A stretch of DNA of 64,000 bases from Microbulbifer sp. TB1203. Lineage in GTDB: Bacteria; Pseudomonadota; Gammaproteobacteria; Pseudomonadales; Cellvibrionaceae. Below, piece by piece: positions 44,755 to 54,400 of this stretch; within the stretch, counting starts at the first letter, position 1; each line of letters starts with the position of its first letter. The position numbers were made by a program, and so were the translations under genes. The stretch lies in the NCBI RefSeq assembly GCF_030997045.1, contig NZ_CP116899.1:5313579-5377578 (forward strand), written 5' to 3'. The notes under the pieces were generated by a model. The model saw nothing but the letters and a program-made list of their open reading frames with translations, had not been told where the DNA came from and ran no database searches.

Positions 44755-46053
44755 ATGGCGATAGTGGCAGATGTTCAGAGTGGCGTTTCCGCAGCGGAGG
44801 CACCACTCTCCAAAGAGGCAGCGTCGCTGAAGTTCCGGCTCTATGTGCTGTTGAGCGCATTCGTCTTCGCCTATTTCGCGGCGCAGGCCATGAGCATTTC
44901 CCTGCTTTCCAACTGGTTGAAGAGCACCCTGGGCCTAAACGGCGAACAGATCGGGATTGTATTCTCAGCCAACTTTATTGCTGCGCTGATAACGCAGCCA
45001 CTGTACGGCTATATTTCCGACAAGGTGGGACTGCGCCGACATGTGTTGTTGTTCCTGGCGGTGATGGTGGGTCTCTGTGGTCCCTTCTTCGCCTTTGTCT
45101 ACGAGCCCCTGATCAAATCGAATATCGTCCTGGGTGCGGCGCTGGGCGGCGCCTATCTCGGGCTGACTTTTATCGCCGGCTCCTTCGCGCTGGAATCCTA
45201 TGTGGACAGGGTGGGGCGCAAGTACGGATTCGAATACAGCCGCGTGCGCCTCTGGGGTTCCCTCGGCTTTGCCTTCGCCGCCTTCTTTTCCGGAACGCTG
45301 TTCAATATCAATCCCCAGATCAACTTCTTTATTGCCTCCGCCGCAGTATTGATCCTCCTGCCTGCACTGTTGTTCCTCAAGGTGGAGACCTCTGCTCACG
45401 ATCTGGAGGCGTCGTCGAGTCTGAAAGTGGGGGATGCCCTGGCCGTGCTCAAGCTGCGCGAATTCTGGGGATTCATGGTGTTGATCCTCGGGGTGACCAA
45501 TCTCTACTTGGTTTTCGATCAGCAGTTTCCCGTCTACTTCGCCTCCCAGTTTGCCACCGAGGCGCTGGGGCGGGAGATGTTCGGCAGGCTCAATTCGGCG
45601 CAGATATTCATGGAGGCGGGGATGCTCTTCGTGGCGCCGTTTATCGTCAACCGTATTGGCATCAAGCGCGGACTGCTGCTCGCGGCGGGTATCATGATCG
45701 TGCGAATCACCGGCTCCGGCCTGGTGACCGGCCCTGTGGCCATCTCCTGCATGAAGATGCTGCATGCCATCGAGCTTCCCATCCTCGCCGTATCCATATT
45801 CCGCTACATAGCGGCGCATTTCGAAAGCCGTCTGGCATCCACGCTGTACATGGTCGGCGTGAGCTTCGGCCACTCGCTGGGACTGGCCATTTTGTCCCAG
45901 CCCGTCGGCAGAGCCTATGACCTGTTCGGGTTTGCCAATACCTATCTGATGATCGGCGCCGGCGCCTTGGTGTTCTGGATTGCGGCAGTATTCACACTGC
46001 GAGCTGATCCTGAGCCTCAAAACCAGGAACTTAACGCGGGGAGGAATTCGTGA
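44755..46053 (+). CDS. MFS oligosaccharide:H+ symporter
   Basis: 432 residues with about 12 membrane segments after a short cytoplasmic N-terminus; GAGAGGTAAG precedes the ATG. LacY-like OHS features are visible: LLSNWLKSTLGLNGEQIGIV, QPLYGYISDKVGLRRHVL, ESRLASTLYMVGVSFGHSLG. Family members carry lactose, raffinose, sucrose, melibiose or uronate-containing oligosaccharides with protons. The four-base overlap with GH88 makes an unsaturated uronate-ended oligosaccharide the best candidate. Confidence 0.87.
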   Translation: MAIVADVQSGVSAAEAPLSKEAASLKFRLYVLLSAFVFAYFAAQAMSISLLSNWLKSTLGLNGEQIGIVFSANFIAALITQPLYGYISDKVGLRRHVLLFLAVMVGLCGPFFAFVYEPLIKSNIVLGAALGGAYLGLTFIAGSFALESYVDRVGRKYGFEYSRVRLWGSLGFAFAAFFSGTLFNINPQINFFIASAAVLILLPALLFLKVETSAHDLEASSSLKVGDALAVLKLREFWGFMVLILGVTNLYLVFDQQFPVYFASQFATEALGREMFGRLNSAQIFMEAGMLFVAPFIVNRIGIKRGLLLAAGIMIVRITGSGLVTGPVAISCMKMLHAIELPILAVSIFRYIAAHFESRLASTLYMVGVSFGHSLGLAILSQPVGRAYDLFGFANTYLMIGAGALVFWIAAVFTLRADPEPQNQELNAGRNS

Positions 46054-47270
46054 CCATTCATCAACAATCGGCTGACAGCTCAAGCTACTCCATCGAAAGA
46101 GAGACTTTGTCCCGGGTATTCGGTAGGGAATTCGACCCGGCGGGCGACCGGGAACTGATCCGCGGGGCTATCGATACCGCCCTGAGCCGTATTGACGCAG
46201 GGCTGGAGACATTTGGAGATCAGTATCCTGAGCCGTCGAGTGTCGATGGTGTTTATGCGACGATAGACAACGTCGAGTGGACCAACGGTTTCTGGACCGG
46301 ATTGCTGTGGCTGGCCTATGAAGCCAGCGGAGAAGAGAGATACAGAGCCGCCGCGCTGAAACAGGTGGAAAGCTTCAGCGCCCGTATTTTTGAGCGCGTA
46401 AACGTCGACCATCACGACCTGGGTTTTCTCTATTCGCTCTCCTGTGTCTCCGCCTACAAGCTCACCGGCAGCCGGCTCGCCCGCGAGGCGGCCCTGGAGG
46501 CGGCAAACCTGCTCTACAAGCGCTACTTACCCAAGGCCGGAATCATCCAGGCCTGGGGCGACCTGAACGACCCGGAACAGGCCGGGCGGATGATTATCGA
46601 CTGCAACCTGAACCTGCCGCTGTTGTACTGGGCTGCGGCGGAGACCGGTAACACCGCGCTGAAACAGGCCGCGGACAGCCATATCGAGAATGCCGCGCGC
46701 TATATCGTGCGCGCGGACGGTTCCACCCACCACACCTTCCATATGGACCCGGTGACGGGCGCACCGAAATACGGGTCCACCCATCAGGGATTCTCCGACG
46801 AATCCTGCTGGTCCCGTGGGCAGGGATGGGGCATTGCCGGCTTTCCGCTGGTCTACCGCTATTACCGCAATCCTCGTCTGGTGCAGCTCTCCGCACGCCT
46901 GGCCAACTATTTCCTGAACCGCCTGCCGGCGGACAGCGTCTGCTGCTGGGATCTCGTATTCCGGGAGCCTTCCCATGAGCGCGACACATCCGCCGCGGCC
47001 ATTGCGGTGTGCGGTCTGTTGGAACTGGACAAATCCCTGCCGCTGGCCGATCCCGATATCGGCAACTACCGCAATGCCGCCGTGGAGATCACCCGCAGCC
47101 TGATCCGGAATTACGCCTGTGGGCCGAGCGACGCCGGCACAGGCCTGCTGAAAGAGGGCGTCTATCACATGCCCAATAACGTGGGCGTGGGCGAGAGCTG
47201 TATCTGGGGCGATTACTTCTACCTGGAGGCCCTGGTCCGCCTGACGCAGATCTGGGACCCCTACTGGTGA
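46050..47270 (+). CDS. GH88 unsaturated glucuronyl hydrolase
   Basis: 406 residues from GTG 46050, overlapping the transporter stop (GTGA), with GGGGAGG upstream. No signal peptide, so it is cytoplasmic. The (alpha/alpha)6 barrel carries the two catalytic-type Asp: Asp123 (HHDLGFLY) and Asp184 (MIIDCNLNLPLLYW), the signature of GH88. It hydrates the 4,5-double bond of the terminal unsaturated uronate made by polysaccharide lyases, releasing the 5-keto acid handled by KduI/KduD. GH105 is related, but the motifs favour GH88, hence a glucuronate-type or chondroitin-like linkage rather than rhamnogalacturonan. Confidence 0.92.
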   Translation: MTIHQQSADSSSYSIERETLSRVFGREFDPAGDRELIRGAIDTALSRIDAGLETFGDQYPEPSSVDGVYATIDNVEWTNGFWTGLLWLAYEASGEERYRAAALKQVESFSARIFERVNVDHHDLGFLYSLSCVSAYKLTGSRLAREAALEAANLLYKRYLPKAGIIQAWGDLNDPEQAGRMIIDCNLNLPLLYWAAAETGNTALKQAADSHIENAARYIVRADGSTHHTFHMDPVTGAPKYGSTHQGFSDESCWSRGQGWGIAGFPLVYRYYRNPRLVQLSARLANYFLNRLPADSVCCWDLVFREPSHERDTSAAAIAVCGLLELDKSLPLADPDIGNYRNAAVEITRSLIRNYACGPSDAGTGLLKEGVYHMPNNVGVGESCIWGDYFYLEALVRLTQIWDPYW

Positions 47271-47353
47271 GGTGGGATGACACATATTCCCCGGGTCTGG
47301 CGGCCGTTTTCTGGCCAAGTTAAAAAGTAGTATGCCCGCCTATGGATTACCCG

Positions 47354-47520
47354 AAGTAACCGGGACTCGGGACTCGGGAACAGAATGCCGAGCTTGATGC
47401 GAAGGCGCTGATACCGGGAGCCGTTCGAGAAACGATTGCCGATGAGGCTGTTGAACGAACGGCTACCGGTAGCAGGGCCGCCCGGACCTCGGCTTAGTGT
47501 CGCTGGAGTGAGTAGTTACT
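47354..47520. repeat. MITE-like element 3, one copy of the 110-base palindromic unit
   Basis: It contains one TACCGGGAGCCGTTCGAGAA ... CGAACGGCTACCGGTAGCAG unit, almost the same as in 22806-23107, and ends GAGTGAGTAGTTACT. The left end (AAGTAACCGGGACTCGG) is more diverged. It separates the GH88 and GH29 genes. Confidence 0.65.
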
Positions 47521-47553
47521 ACCCGAAATTATAAAAATTAGAGGCGAAGACCT

Positions 47554-49197
47554 ATGAATCGAAGAGACGCTTTAAAACTGGGAGCTGCAGGAGTAGCGGG
47601 TCTTTATGTCGCTCCAGTGCTGGGTAAGGTGGATAGCCTAAAATTAGATGTAGCAAAAGGACCTTTTAAGCCGACCTGGGAATCCCTGTCCCAATACCAA
47701 ACTCCCGAGTGGTTTCGCGATGCCAAGTTCGGAATGTGGGCACACTGGGGAGCTCAATGTGAGCCTGAGAATGGAGACTGGTATGCCCGAGGCATGTATC
47801 AAGAAGGCTCTGGACATTATCAATATCACGTAGAGAAGTATGGGCATCCCTCAAAGTTTGGTTTTAAAGATGTCATCAATACATGGAAAGGTGATAAGTG
47901 GGATCCCGATCGCTTGGTGCAACTGTATAAAAGCGCGGGCGCCAAGTATTTTATGGCGATGGCTAATCACCACGACAATCTCGACCTCTACGATAGTAGC
48001 TATCAGCCCAATTGGAACTCCACTAAGGTAGGGCCTAGAAAAGACATCATAGGTGGCTGGGAGAAAGCGACCCGAAAGGCTGGATTGCCCTTTGCCGTAA
48101 GTGTTCACGCAGCGCATGCCTGGAGCTGGTTTGAACCTGCACAGCTTTCGGATACAACGGGACCTCTGGCGGGAGTGCCTTACGATGGCAGGCTTGCCAA
48201 AGCCGATGGGGAAGGCACCTGGTGGGAGGGCCTGGACCCCCAGGAACTGTACGCTCAGAACCATCCTCTAAGTAAAAATAGTCAAGATCCCTCGATGATA
48301 CACAAGCAGTGGAATTGGGGGAACGGAGTAACAATTCCTTCGAGCGCCTATATCGAGAAGTTCTACAACCGGACAGTGGAATTGATCGATAAATACAATC
48401 CAGAAATGGTCTATTTCGATGACACTGCGCTGCCTTTATGGCCTGTAAGCGACGCGGGACTGCGCATAGCCGCGCATATGTACAACAAGAGTTTAGAGCG
48501 CAACGACAAAGTGCAAGCGGTTATTACAGGGAAAATACTTGATTCCCTGCAGCGCCAGTGCCTGGTCTGGGATATAGAAAAAGGCCACAGTAATGATATA
48601 GAGCCGCTTCCCTGGCAAACCGACACCTGTATTGGCGGCTGGCACTATGATCGCAATCTCTATCTGAACAAGAAATATAAGTCGGCTGAAACCGTCATAC
48701 ATAGCCTGGTGGATGTAGTAAGCAAGAATGGAAATTTGATGCTGAATATACCCGTGCGGGGAGACGGCAGCATCGACGAACTGGAAGAGCAGATCGTATC
48801 GGAGATCGGCGTCTGGATGGGCCTCAACGGAGAAAGCATATACGGCACCCGGCCCTGGAAAATATTTGGGGAGGGGCCGCAACAGGAAAGCGCCGCCGAG
48901 CTGACTGCCCAAGGCTTCAATGAAGGCAAAGGTAAGCCCTATAGCCCAGAGGATGTCCGTTTCGCAACCAAGGGCAATAAACTTTATGCAACGGTAATGG
49001 CTTGGCCGGATAGCGGTAAAGCAGTCATAAAAAGCTTACGGACAGGATCAACTTATCATCCAGGGAAGATAAACGGGGTCAAGCTAGTCAGCACCAGTGC
49101 GTCGCTTAAATTTGAGCGCACCCAAAAAGGCCTTGAAGTCCACTTTCCTCAGGATAAACCCCAAGCTGCCTATGCCAATGCTTTAGAGATCGTTTAA
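47554..49197 (+). CDS. GH29 alpha-L-fucosidase, Tat-exported
   Basis: 547 residues. MNRRDALKLGAAGVAGLYVA is a twin-arginine signal. GH29 barrel: FGMWAHWGAQCEPENGDWYA, MAMANHHDNLDLY, nucleophile Asp289 in MVYFDD, and NGNLMLNIPVRGDG. It releases L-fucose by retention in the periplasm and so feeds the FucP pathway at 20-26 kb. GC by eye is near 50%, clearly lower than adjoining genes, suggesting later acquisition. Two bases separate its stop from the GH97 gene. Confidence 0.92.
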   Translation: MNRRDALKLGAAGVAGLYVAPVLGKVDSLKLDVAKGPFKPTWESLSQYQTPEWFRDAKFGMWAHWGAQCEPENGDWYARGMYQEGSGHYQYHVEKYGHPSKFGFKDVINTWKGDKWDPDRLVQLYKSAGAKYFMAMANHHDNLDLYDSSYQPNWNSTKVGPRKDIIGGWEKATRKAGLPFAVSVHAAHAWSWFEPAQLSDTTGPLAGVPYDGRLAKADGEGTWWEGLDPQELYAQNHPLSKNSQDPSMIHKQWNWGNGVTIPSSAYIEKFYNRTVELIDKYNPEMVYFDDTALPLWPVSDAGLRIAAHMYNKSLERNDKVQAVITGKILDSLQRQCLVWDIEKGHSNDIEPLPWQTDTCIGGWHYDRNLYLNKKYKSAETVIHSLVDVVSKNGNLMLNIPVRGDGSIDELEEQIVSEIGVWMGLNGESIYGTRPWKIFGEGPQQESAAELTAQGFNEGKGKPYSPEDVRFATKGNKLYATVMAWPDSGKAVIKSLRTGSTYHPGKINGVKLVSTSASLKFERTQKGLEVHFPQDKPQAAYANALEIV

Positions 49198-49199
49198 AA

Positions 49200-51095
49200 A
49201 TGTTTATTCACAGGCTGATTTTTCTCATCCTGGCCATGGGATTGGCCATCGTGGCATCCGCCTCGGAGGCTGCACCCAATGGATTTCAGGAAAAACTGAC
49301 TTCTCCAGATGGGCGCTACGTCTTGGATGTTGCCCGTGCGGTGAAAAAGGGAAAATCATCGGGTATCACCTATCGGGTGTCCTACGACCGTCTTAAAGTG
49401 ATCGAGAATTCACAACTTTCCATTTCCCTCGACAATCACCTTTCCGAGTGGGCGCTTGCTATCAAGGAGAAGCCGGAGGGTGCCTGGATGGACGGCCTGG
49501 TACTGGTGGATGTGAACAGGGAGGAGGTGGACTCCTCCTGGCGACCGCCCTATGGCGAGCGCAGCCGGGTGGTGGATAAATACAATGCACTGACGCTGAC
49601 TTTTGAGCAGCAAGCCAGCGCCAACTACAGGATGGACATCCAGCTGCGGGCCTACAACGAAGGCGTCGCCATCCGCTACTACTTCCATGAAAACCCCAAC
49701 GGTATCTACTACCGGGTGGTGGATGAGCAGACCGAATTCAGCTTTCCAAAAGGGACCCTGGCTTGGTTCGAACCCTGGGCCCAGGGCCCCTATTCGCTGC
49801 TGCCTCTAGCCGATTGGCCCGGGGAGAGTGAGCGCCCGCTGACCTTGCAGCTCGGGAACGGGCTCTACGCAGCTATTGCCGAAGCGGCGATGGTCGATTT
49901 TGTCCGCACTAAATTCACCCTGTCCGACAGCAAGCCCAATACGGTGCGCACGGCGCTTTACGAGCCGGTGGACAAGGTGCCCTATTTCGCTACCCCCTGG
50001 CGGGTCATTATGGCGGCGGAAAAACCGGGAGAGCTGATCGAGCACAACGATATCCTGCTGAACCTCAACGCGCCCAGCCGCGTCGCAGACACCTCCTGGA
50101 TAAAGCCCGGCAAGATAGTCCGCGATATGACCCTGACGGAGGAGGGTGCCAAGGCCTGGATCGACTTTGCCGCGGAGCACAATATCCAGTACCTGCTGTT
50201 CGACGCGAAATGGTACGGGCCGTTTTTCACCTTTGACACCGATGCCCGCACGGTGGAGATCGACCTGGACCTGCCGGAAGTCATCCGCTACGGAAAAGAG
50301 AAGGGCGTGGGTATCTGGCTCTATGTCAACCAGCAGGCGTTGCTGAAGCAGGACCACGAACTATTTCCCCTCTACCGGGAGTGGGGCGTCGCCGGGGTGA
50401 AATACGGCTTTGTGCAGGTCGGCTCCCACCGCTGGACCACCTGGCTGCACGAATCGGTGGAGCGCGCGGCGCAGAACCAGCTGATGGTCAATATCCACGA
50501 CGAGTTCCGGGTCACCGGCGAGCAGCGCACCCTGCCCAATATCCTTACCGTGGAGGGCATCCGCGGCAATGAAGAGATGCCCGATGCAACCCACAACACC
50601 ATCCTGCCATTTACCCGCGGCATAGCGGGTATGGGCGACTACACCATCTGCTACTTCAACGACCGCATCAAAACCACCCACGCCCACCAGTTGGCGCTCG
50701 CGGTGGTGATGTACAGCCCGCTGCAGACATTGTTCTGGTACGACAAGGCGGCGGACTACAGTGGCGAGCCGGAGATTGAGTTTTTCGAGAAGGTGCCGAC
50801 CGTCTGGGACGATACCCGGGTGCTGGGTGGAGAAATCGGTCAGTACATTGCGGTCGCCAGGAAATCAGGAGACCAGTGGTTTCTCGGGGCTATCACCAAC
50901 AACGATAAAAGGACTGTGGAAATCGACCTCGACTTTCTTGAGGAAGGGAAAAAGTACACAGCGACATTCTATCAGGATGACGATGAGGCCCCGACAAAAA
51001 CCAGAGTTTCCCTTGATACGAGGATGGTGGAGCGCGGCACCTTGTTGTCGCTGGATCTGAAGGCATCCGGTGGAGCAGCCATATGGATTCGGTAA
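49200..51095 (+). CDS. GH97 family glycosidase with atypical active site
   Basis: 631 residues, signal peptide ending ASASEA. GH97 organisation: N-terminal super-sandwich, barrel with YLLFDAKWYGP and NIHDEFRVTGEQRTLPN, IRGNEEMPDATHN, and C-terminal WDDTRVLGGEIGQYIAVARK. In retaining GH97 alpha-galactosidases the nucleophile is an Asp in a VKxDF motif; here that segment reads GVKYGF with Gly403 in its place. The Glu-containing motifs remain. It may be an inverting (alpha-glucosidase-like) member, a new subgroup, or catalytically altered. It probably acts with the GH29 directly upstream. Confidence 0.85.
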   Translation: MFIHRLIFLILAMGLAIVASASEAAPNGFQEKLTSPDGRYVLDVARAVKKGKSSGITYRVSYDRLKVIENSQLSISLDNHLSEWALAIKEKPEGAWMDGLVLVDVNREEVDSSWRPPYGERSRVVDKYNALTLTFEQQASANYRMDIQLRAYNEGVAIRYYFHENPNGIYYRVVDEQTEFSFPKGTLAWFEPWAQGPYSLLPLADWPGESERPLTLQLGNGLYAAIAEAAMVDFVRTKFTLSDSKPNTVRTALYEPVDKVPYFATPWRVIMAAEKPGELIEHNDILLNLNAPSRVADTSWIKPGKIVRDMTLTEEGAKAWIDFAAEHNIQYLLFDAKWYGPFFTFDTDARTVEIDLDLPEVIRYGKEKGVGIWLYVNQQALLKQDHELFPLYREWGVAGVKYGFVQVGSHRWTTWLHESVERAAQNQLMVNIHDEFRVTGEQRTLPNILTVEGIRGNEEMPDATHNTILPFTRGIAGMGDYTICYFNDRIKTTHAHQLALAVVMYSPLQTLFWYDKAADYSGEPEIEFFEKVPTVWDDTRVLGGEIGQYIAVARKSGDQWFLGAITNNDKRTVEIDLDFLEEGKKYTATFYQDDDEAPTKTRVSLDTRMVERGTLLSLDLKASGGAAIWIR

Positions 51096-51445
51096 TTGTG
51101 ATGAGTTTTGATAGGTCTCTCTCTTGGCCCGACTCGGTGTCCTGGCAGGGCGCCAGTCGGGCTTTTTTTTTCGGCTTGGGAGAGAGCGATGTAGCTATGG
51201 AGTCAGTGGCTTTATTTAATTTACTTGTATTAAGAATAATATCTTTATGGGGTCTTATTTTTGGTGAGTGGGATGCATCGGAGCCTGTCAAATAGTAACT
51301 GACAGCCTCGAGGTCGATGAATGTGCAACTCCGGTTTCTATGCCGGATTTCCGACTCCCCGAAATCGCTGCGGATGGAGTAGTGGTTCACGTTGTACCGC
51401 GGCAACTACGTGACCTAATAACTACATAATAGATGGGAGAAAATT
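51096..51445. other. Terminator and promoter region before giant gene 1
   Basis: After the terminator at 51127, 51275-51445 is homologous to 57755-57932 before the second giant gene: shared GATGCATCG, GTGCAACTCCGG and TTCACGTTGTACCGCGG. The tandem duplication therefore included the 5' region. Confidence 0.75.
51127..51171 (+). terminator. Rho-independent terminator after GH97
   Basis: GCCCGACT pairs with AGTCGGGC, followed by nine T. It starts 32 bases after the GH97 stop and closes the 40-51 kb gene cluster. Confidence 0.9.
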
Positions 51446-54400
51446 ATGTCTGTAGGAAAATTGAAAATCACAGCCGCGCGGCTTGTGGGGGCTGTAGTCG
51501 CGGGTGTTGTACTCGCGGGATTGTCCGTCGCGAGAGTCGCCCACGCGGACAGCGGTCCATCCACCATCACGGACAATGTTGTCCAGATCAATGAAACCAT
51601 CTCCCCGGAGGGCTTCAAACACCCGGGCATCCGCTTCACCAAGGAATCGTTGGAGAACCTGCGTGCCCAGGTGATCGCCGGCCAGGAACCCTGGGCCAGC
51701 TACTATGAGGGCATGCGCAGACGCCACTGGGCAAGCCTGGATTACGGGCCCAGGAACCACAATGGCAATGGCTACCCCGCACACGACGTAATCAGCCACA
51801 ACGGATTGGTTGCCGCGTTCATTGATGACGCCCAGGCCGCGTTGATGCACTCCGTACAGTACGTGGTTACCGGTGACGAGCGCCACCGGGAGAAGGCGAT
51901 GTATATCGTCGGTGTCTATTCGCACATGAACCCGAATGGGGTGGAATACTTTGCCGACGTGCACATCAAAATGGGCCAGCCGATCTATCACATGACCGCT
52001 GCGGCCGAGATTTTACGCGCTACTTCGACCACGAGGCCGGAGCTGGAGTGGACAGAGGAGATGACCTACAACTATGTCCACAATTTCCTGCAGCCGCAGA
52101 TGGATGCCTACATCCGTAAAAACCACTACTTCATGAACCAGTACTCCTACGCCCTGGCCGGGAACGTGGCAGCGGCCATCTTCGCGGATGACCGAGCGGC
52201 CTACGAGGAGGCGGTGGAGTGGGCCACGGTGGGCTCCACGGCGGAAAACCAGGGTTGGGTAGGTTCCATCGAGCGAGTGTTCCGCCTGATGACTCACGAC
52301 GCGCTCACCGGTGAACCGGTGGAGGATGCCCATGTCCAGCTGGCGGAGATGGGCCGCGACCAGCCGCATGCGATCGGCAACGTGGACACCCTGTTTATTA
52401 TTTCGCAGATTATCTCCAGCCAGGGCACCAAGGTGGACCCGGAGATGGGGACGATTTCAACGGCCAGCGACGCCGTAGACCCGGTGCATTTCAGTGATGA
52501 CGCGCTGCGCAAGGGCTATATCGAATTTCTCAAGTACAACATGGGTTACGATATCCGCTGGATACCGATGGCCAGCAGTATCCTCGCGGATGGCAGTGTC
52601 GATTCCATCTACAGGGTGGTCAATGCGCAGCAGCGCGGGCGCCTTACCGGCAATGTCTATTCCGCGCTCTACTATTACTTTGCCTACGCCGCCGACGGCT
52701 ACGACCTGAACGAGGGGGAAAATCACTACATCAAACTGGCCTGGGAAAAGAGCCGGAGCGAGCTCGGGATTCGCAGCGGCAGCTACTGGGGGCCGCGCGA
52801 GCACGTCTACGACAGCGAATTCTGGATGCACCTGCCCCCCTCGGCGGCCGACACCTCGGTGCCAGCCCGCGGGGAACCCCTGGAGAATTTGGACGAGCTG
52901 CCGCAAGGCGGCCCATGGTACATCACGGAAATCGAGAACAGACACATCCTGCTCGATGGCGTGGGTGAGGTGCAAACGGAAGGCGATGTCTCCTACCTGT
53001 CCGTGGAAGCGAGCCCGGGGCAGCCGACCAACTTCACAATCTGGTACACCAGGTTTAGGTCGGGCATAAATGCCTTCAAGGTCAGGACCAACGGCCCGGC
53101 CACCATTGAATTTACCTGGGGCCACCACCAGCGCGCGACTTCCAGGCTCTACCTGCCCGATACCGGCGGCCAGTGGCGGTATATTCCCTTCGACACATCC
53201 AGGCAGAATACGGGTGGCTCCGGTGACCTGAGTTTTGTGCGCGTCGTTGCTAAGAGCGGCACAACCACCGTGGACTTCGATCACGTGCATCGTTCCGCCG
53301 ACAACCTGGCGCCGCCGGTATTCGACACCCTGTCCTCCACCATCGTGACCTATGTCGGTGGCAGTGTCGGACGCGATTTTACGGCCGCCAGCGACGCCGG
53401 TTCCGCGCTCTATTATTCGGCCCAGGGGAACATGCCGGCCGGCGCGGTGCTGGATTCCGCCAGTGGCGGCTTCAGTTGGATACCCGCCAGCGGCCAGGAA
53501 GGTCAGTACCGTCTCCAGGTGATCGCCGAAGACGGCGAATACATGGCGCCGCACCAAGTCGACATCACCGTCCTTTCGAGTGCCGAAGCGGCGGCGGATC
53601 ATATTGCGCAGGCGCTGGACCCGGATAGCAAATATGAATCGGCCACCCGCGAAGTCTTCTACGCGGCGCAGGCGGCGGCGCTGGAACTGATCGAAGCCGG
53701 CGCGGCGCCCGGGGAGATAGAGGCTGCGCTGGCGCAGTTCCAGGCCGCAGCAGATGCCCTGTTGCCGCTTAACCCGGCTGTATCCGAAGAAGCGGCCCAG
53801 GACGAACTCGGCGGGGAGCCGGGCAGCGTGCGCCTGGACTACCCGGCGTTTGTGGAGACTTCCAACCACGGTATTCGTCAATTGGTCGACGGCAATGCCG
53901 GCACCTTCCTCAGCCTGTGGAACCCGACCTACCTGCAGATGGATTTTGGTGCCGGCTTCCGCATAGTCCCGGATGTCATGCACTTCCGGGTGCGCCAGGG
54001 ATTCCCCGATCGCATCCAGGGCGGTCGTCTGGAAGGCTCGAACGACGGCGAGCACTGGGTCCAGCTCACCGATGGCGCCGTCTACGGCGAGCATATGCAG
54101 CGCTTGCCGGTCTACCCCGAACACGCCGGCAAGGGTTTTCGCTATCTGAAGGTGATCAGCCCGAACTGCGACTGCCCCGTATTCGACTTCGGCGACCTCT
54201 ACCTCTTCGGTGAACGCAAGGAGGTGAATAACGATCTCGCCTCGGCACTGTCGCGCTGGTTTGTGGGCGAACCGCTGGAGATCCCGGTGGATACCTCCTA
54301 TCCGCAGAGTGAAGCCCCGGAATTCAGTTTCGACCTGCCCGCCGGTGCCGTCTTCGACGCCGCCTCCAGTACCATCCGCTGGACGCCGGGCAGCGAGCAG

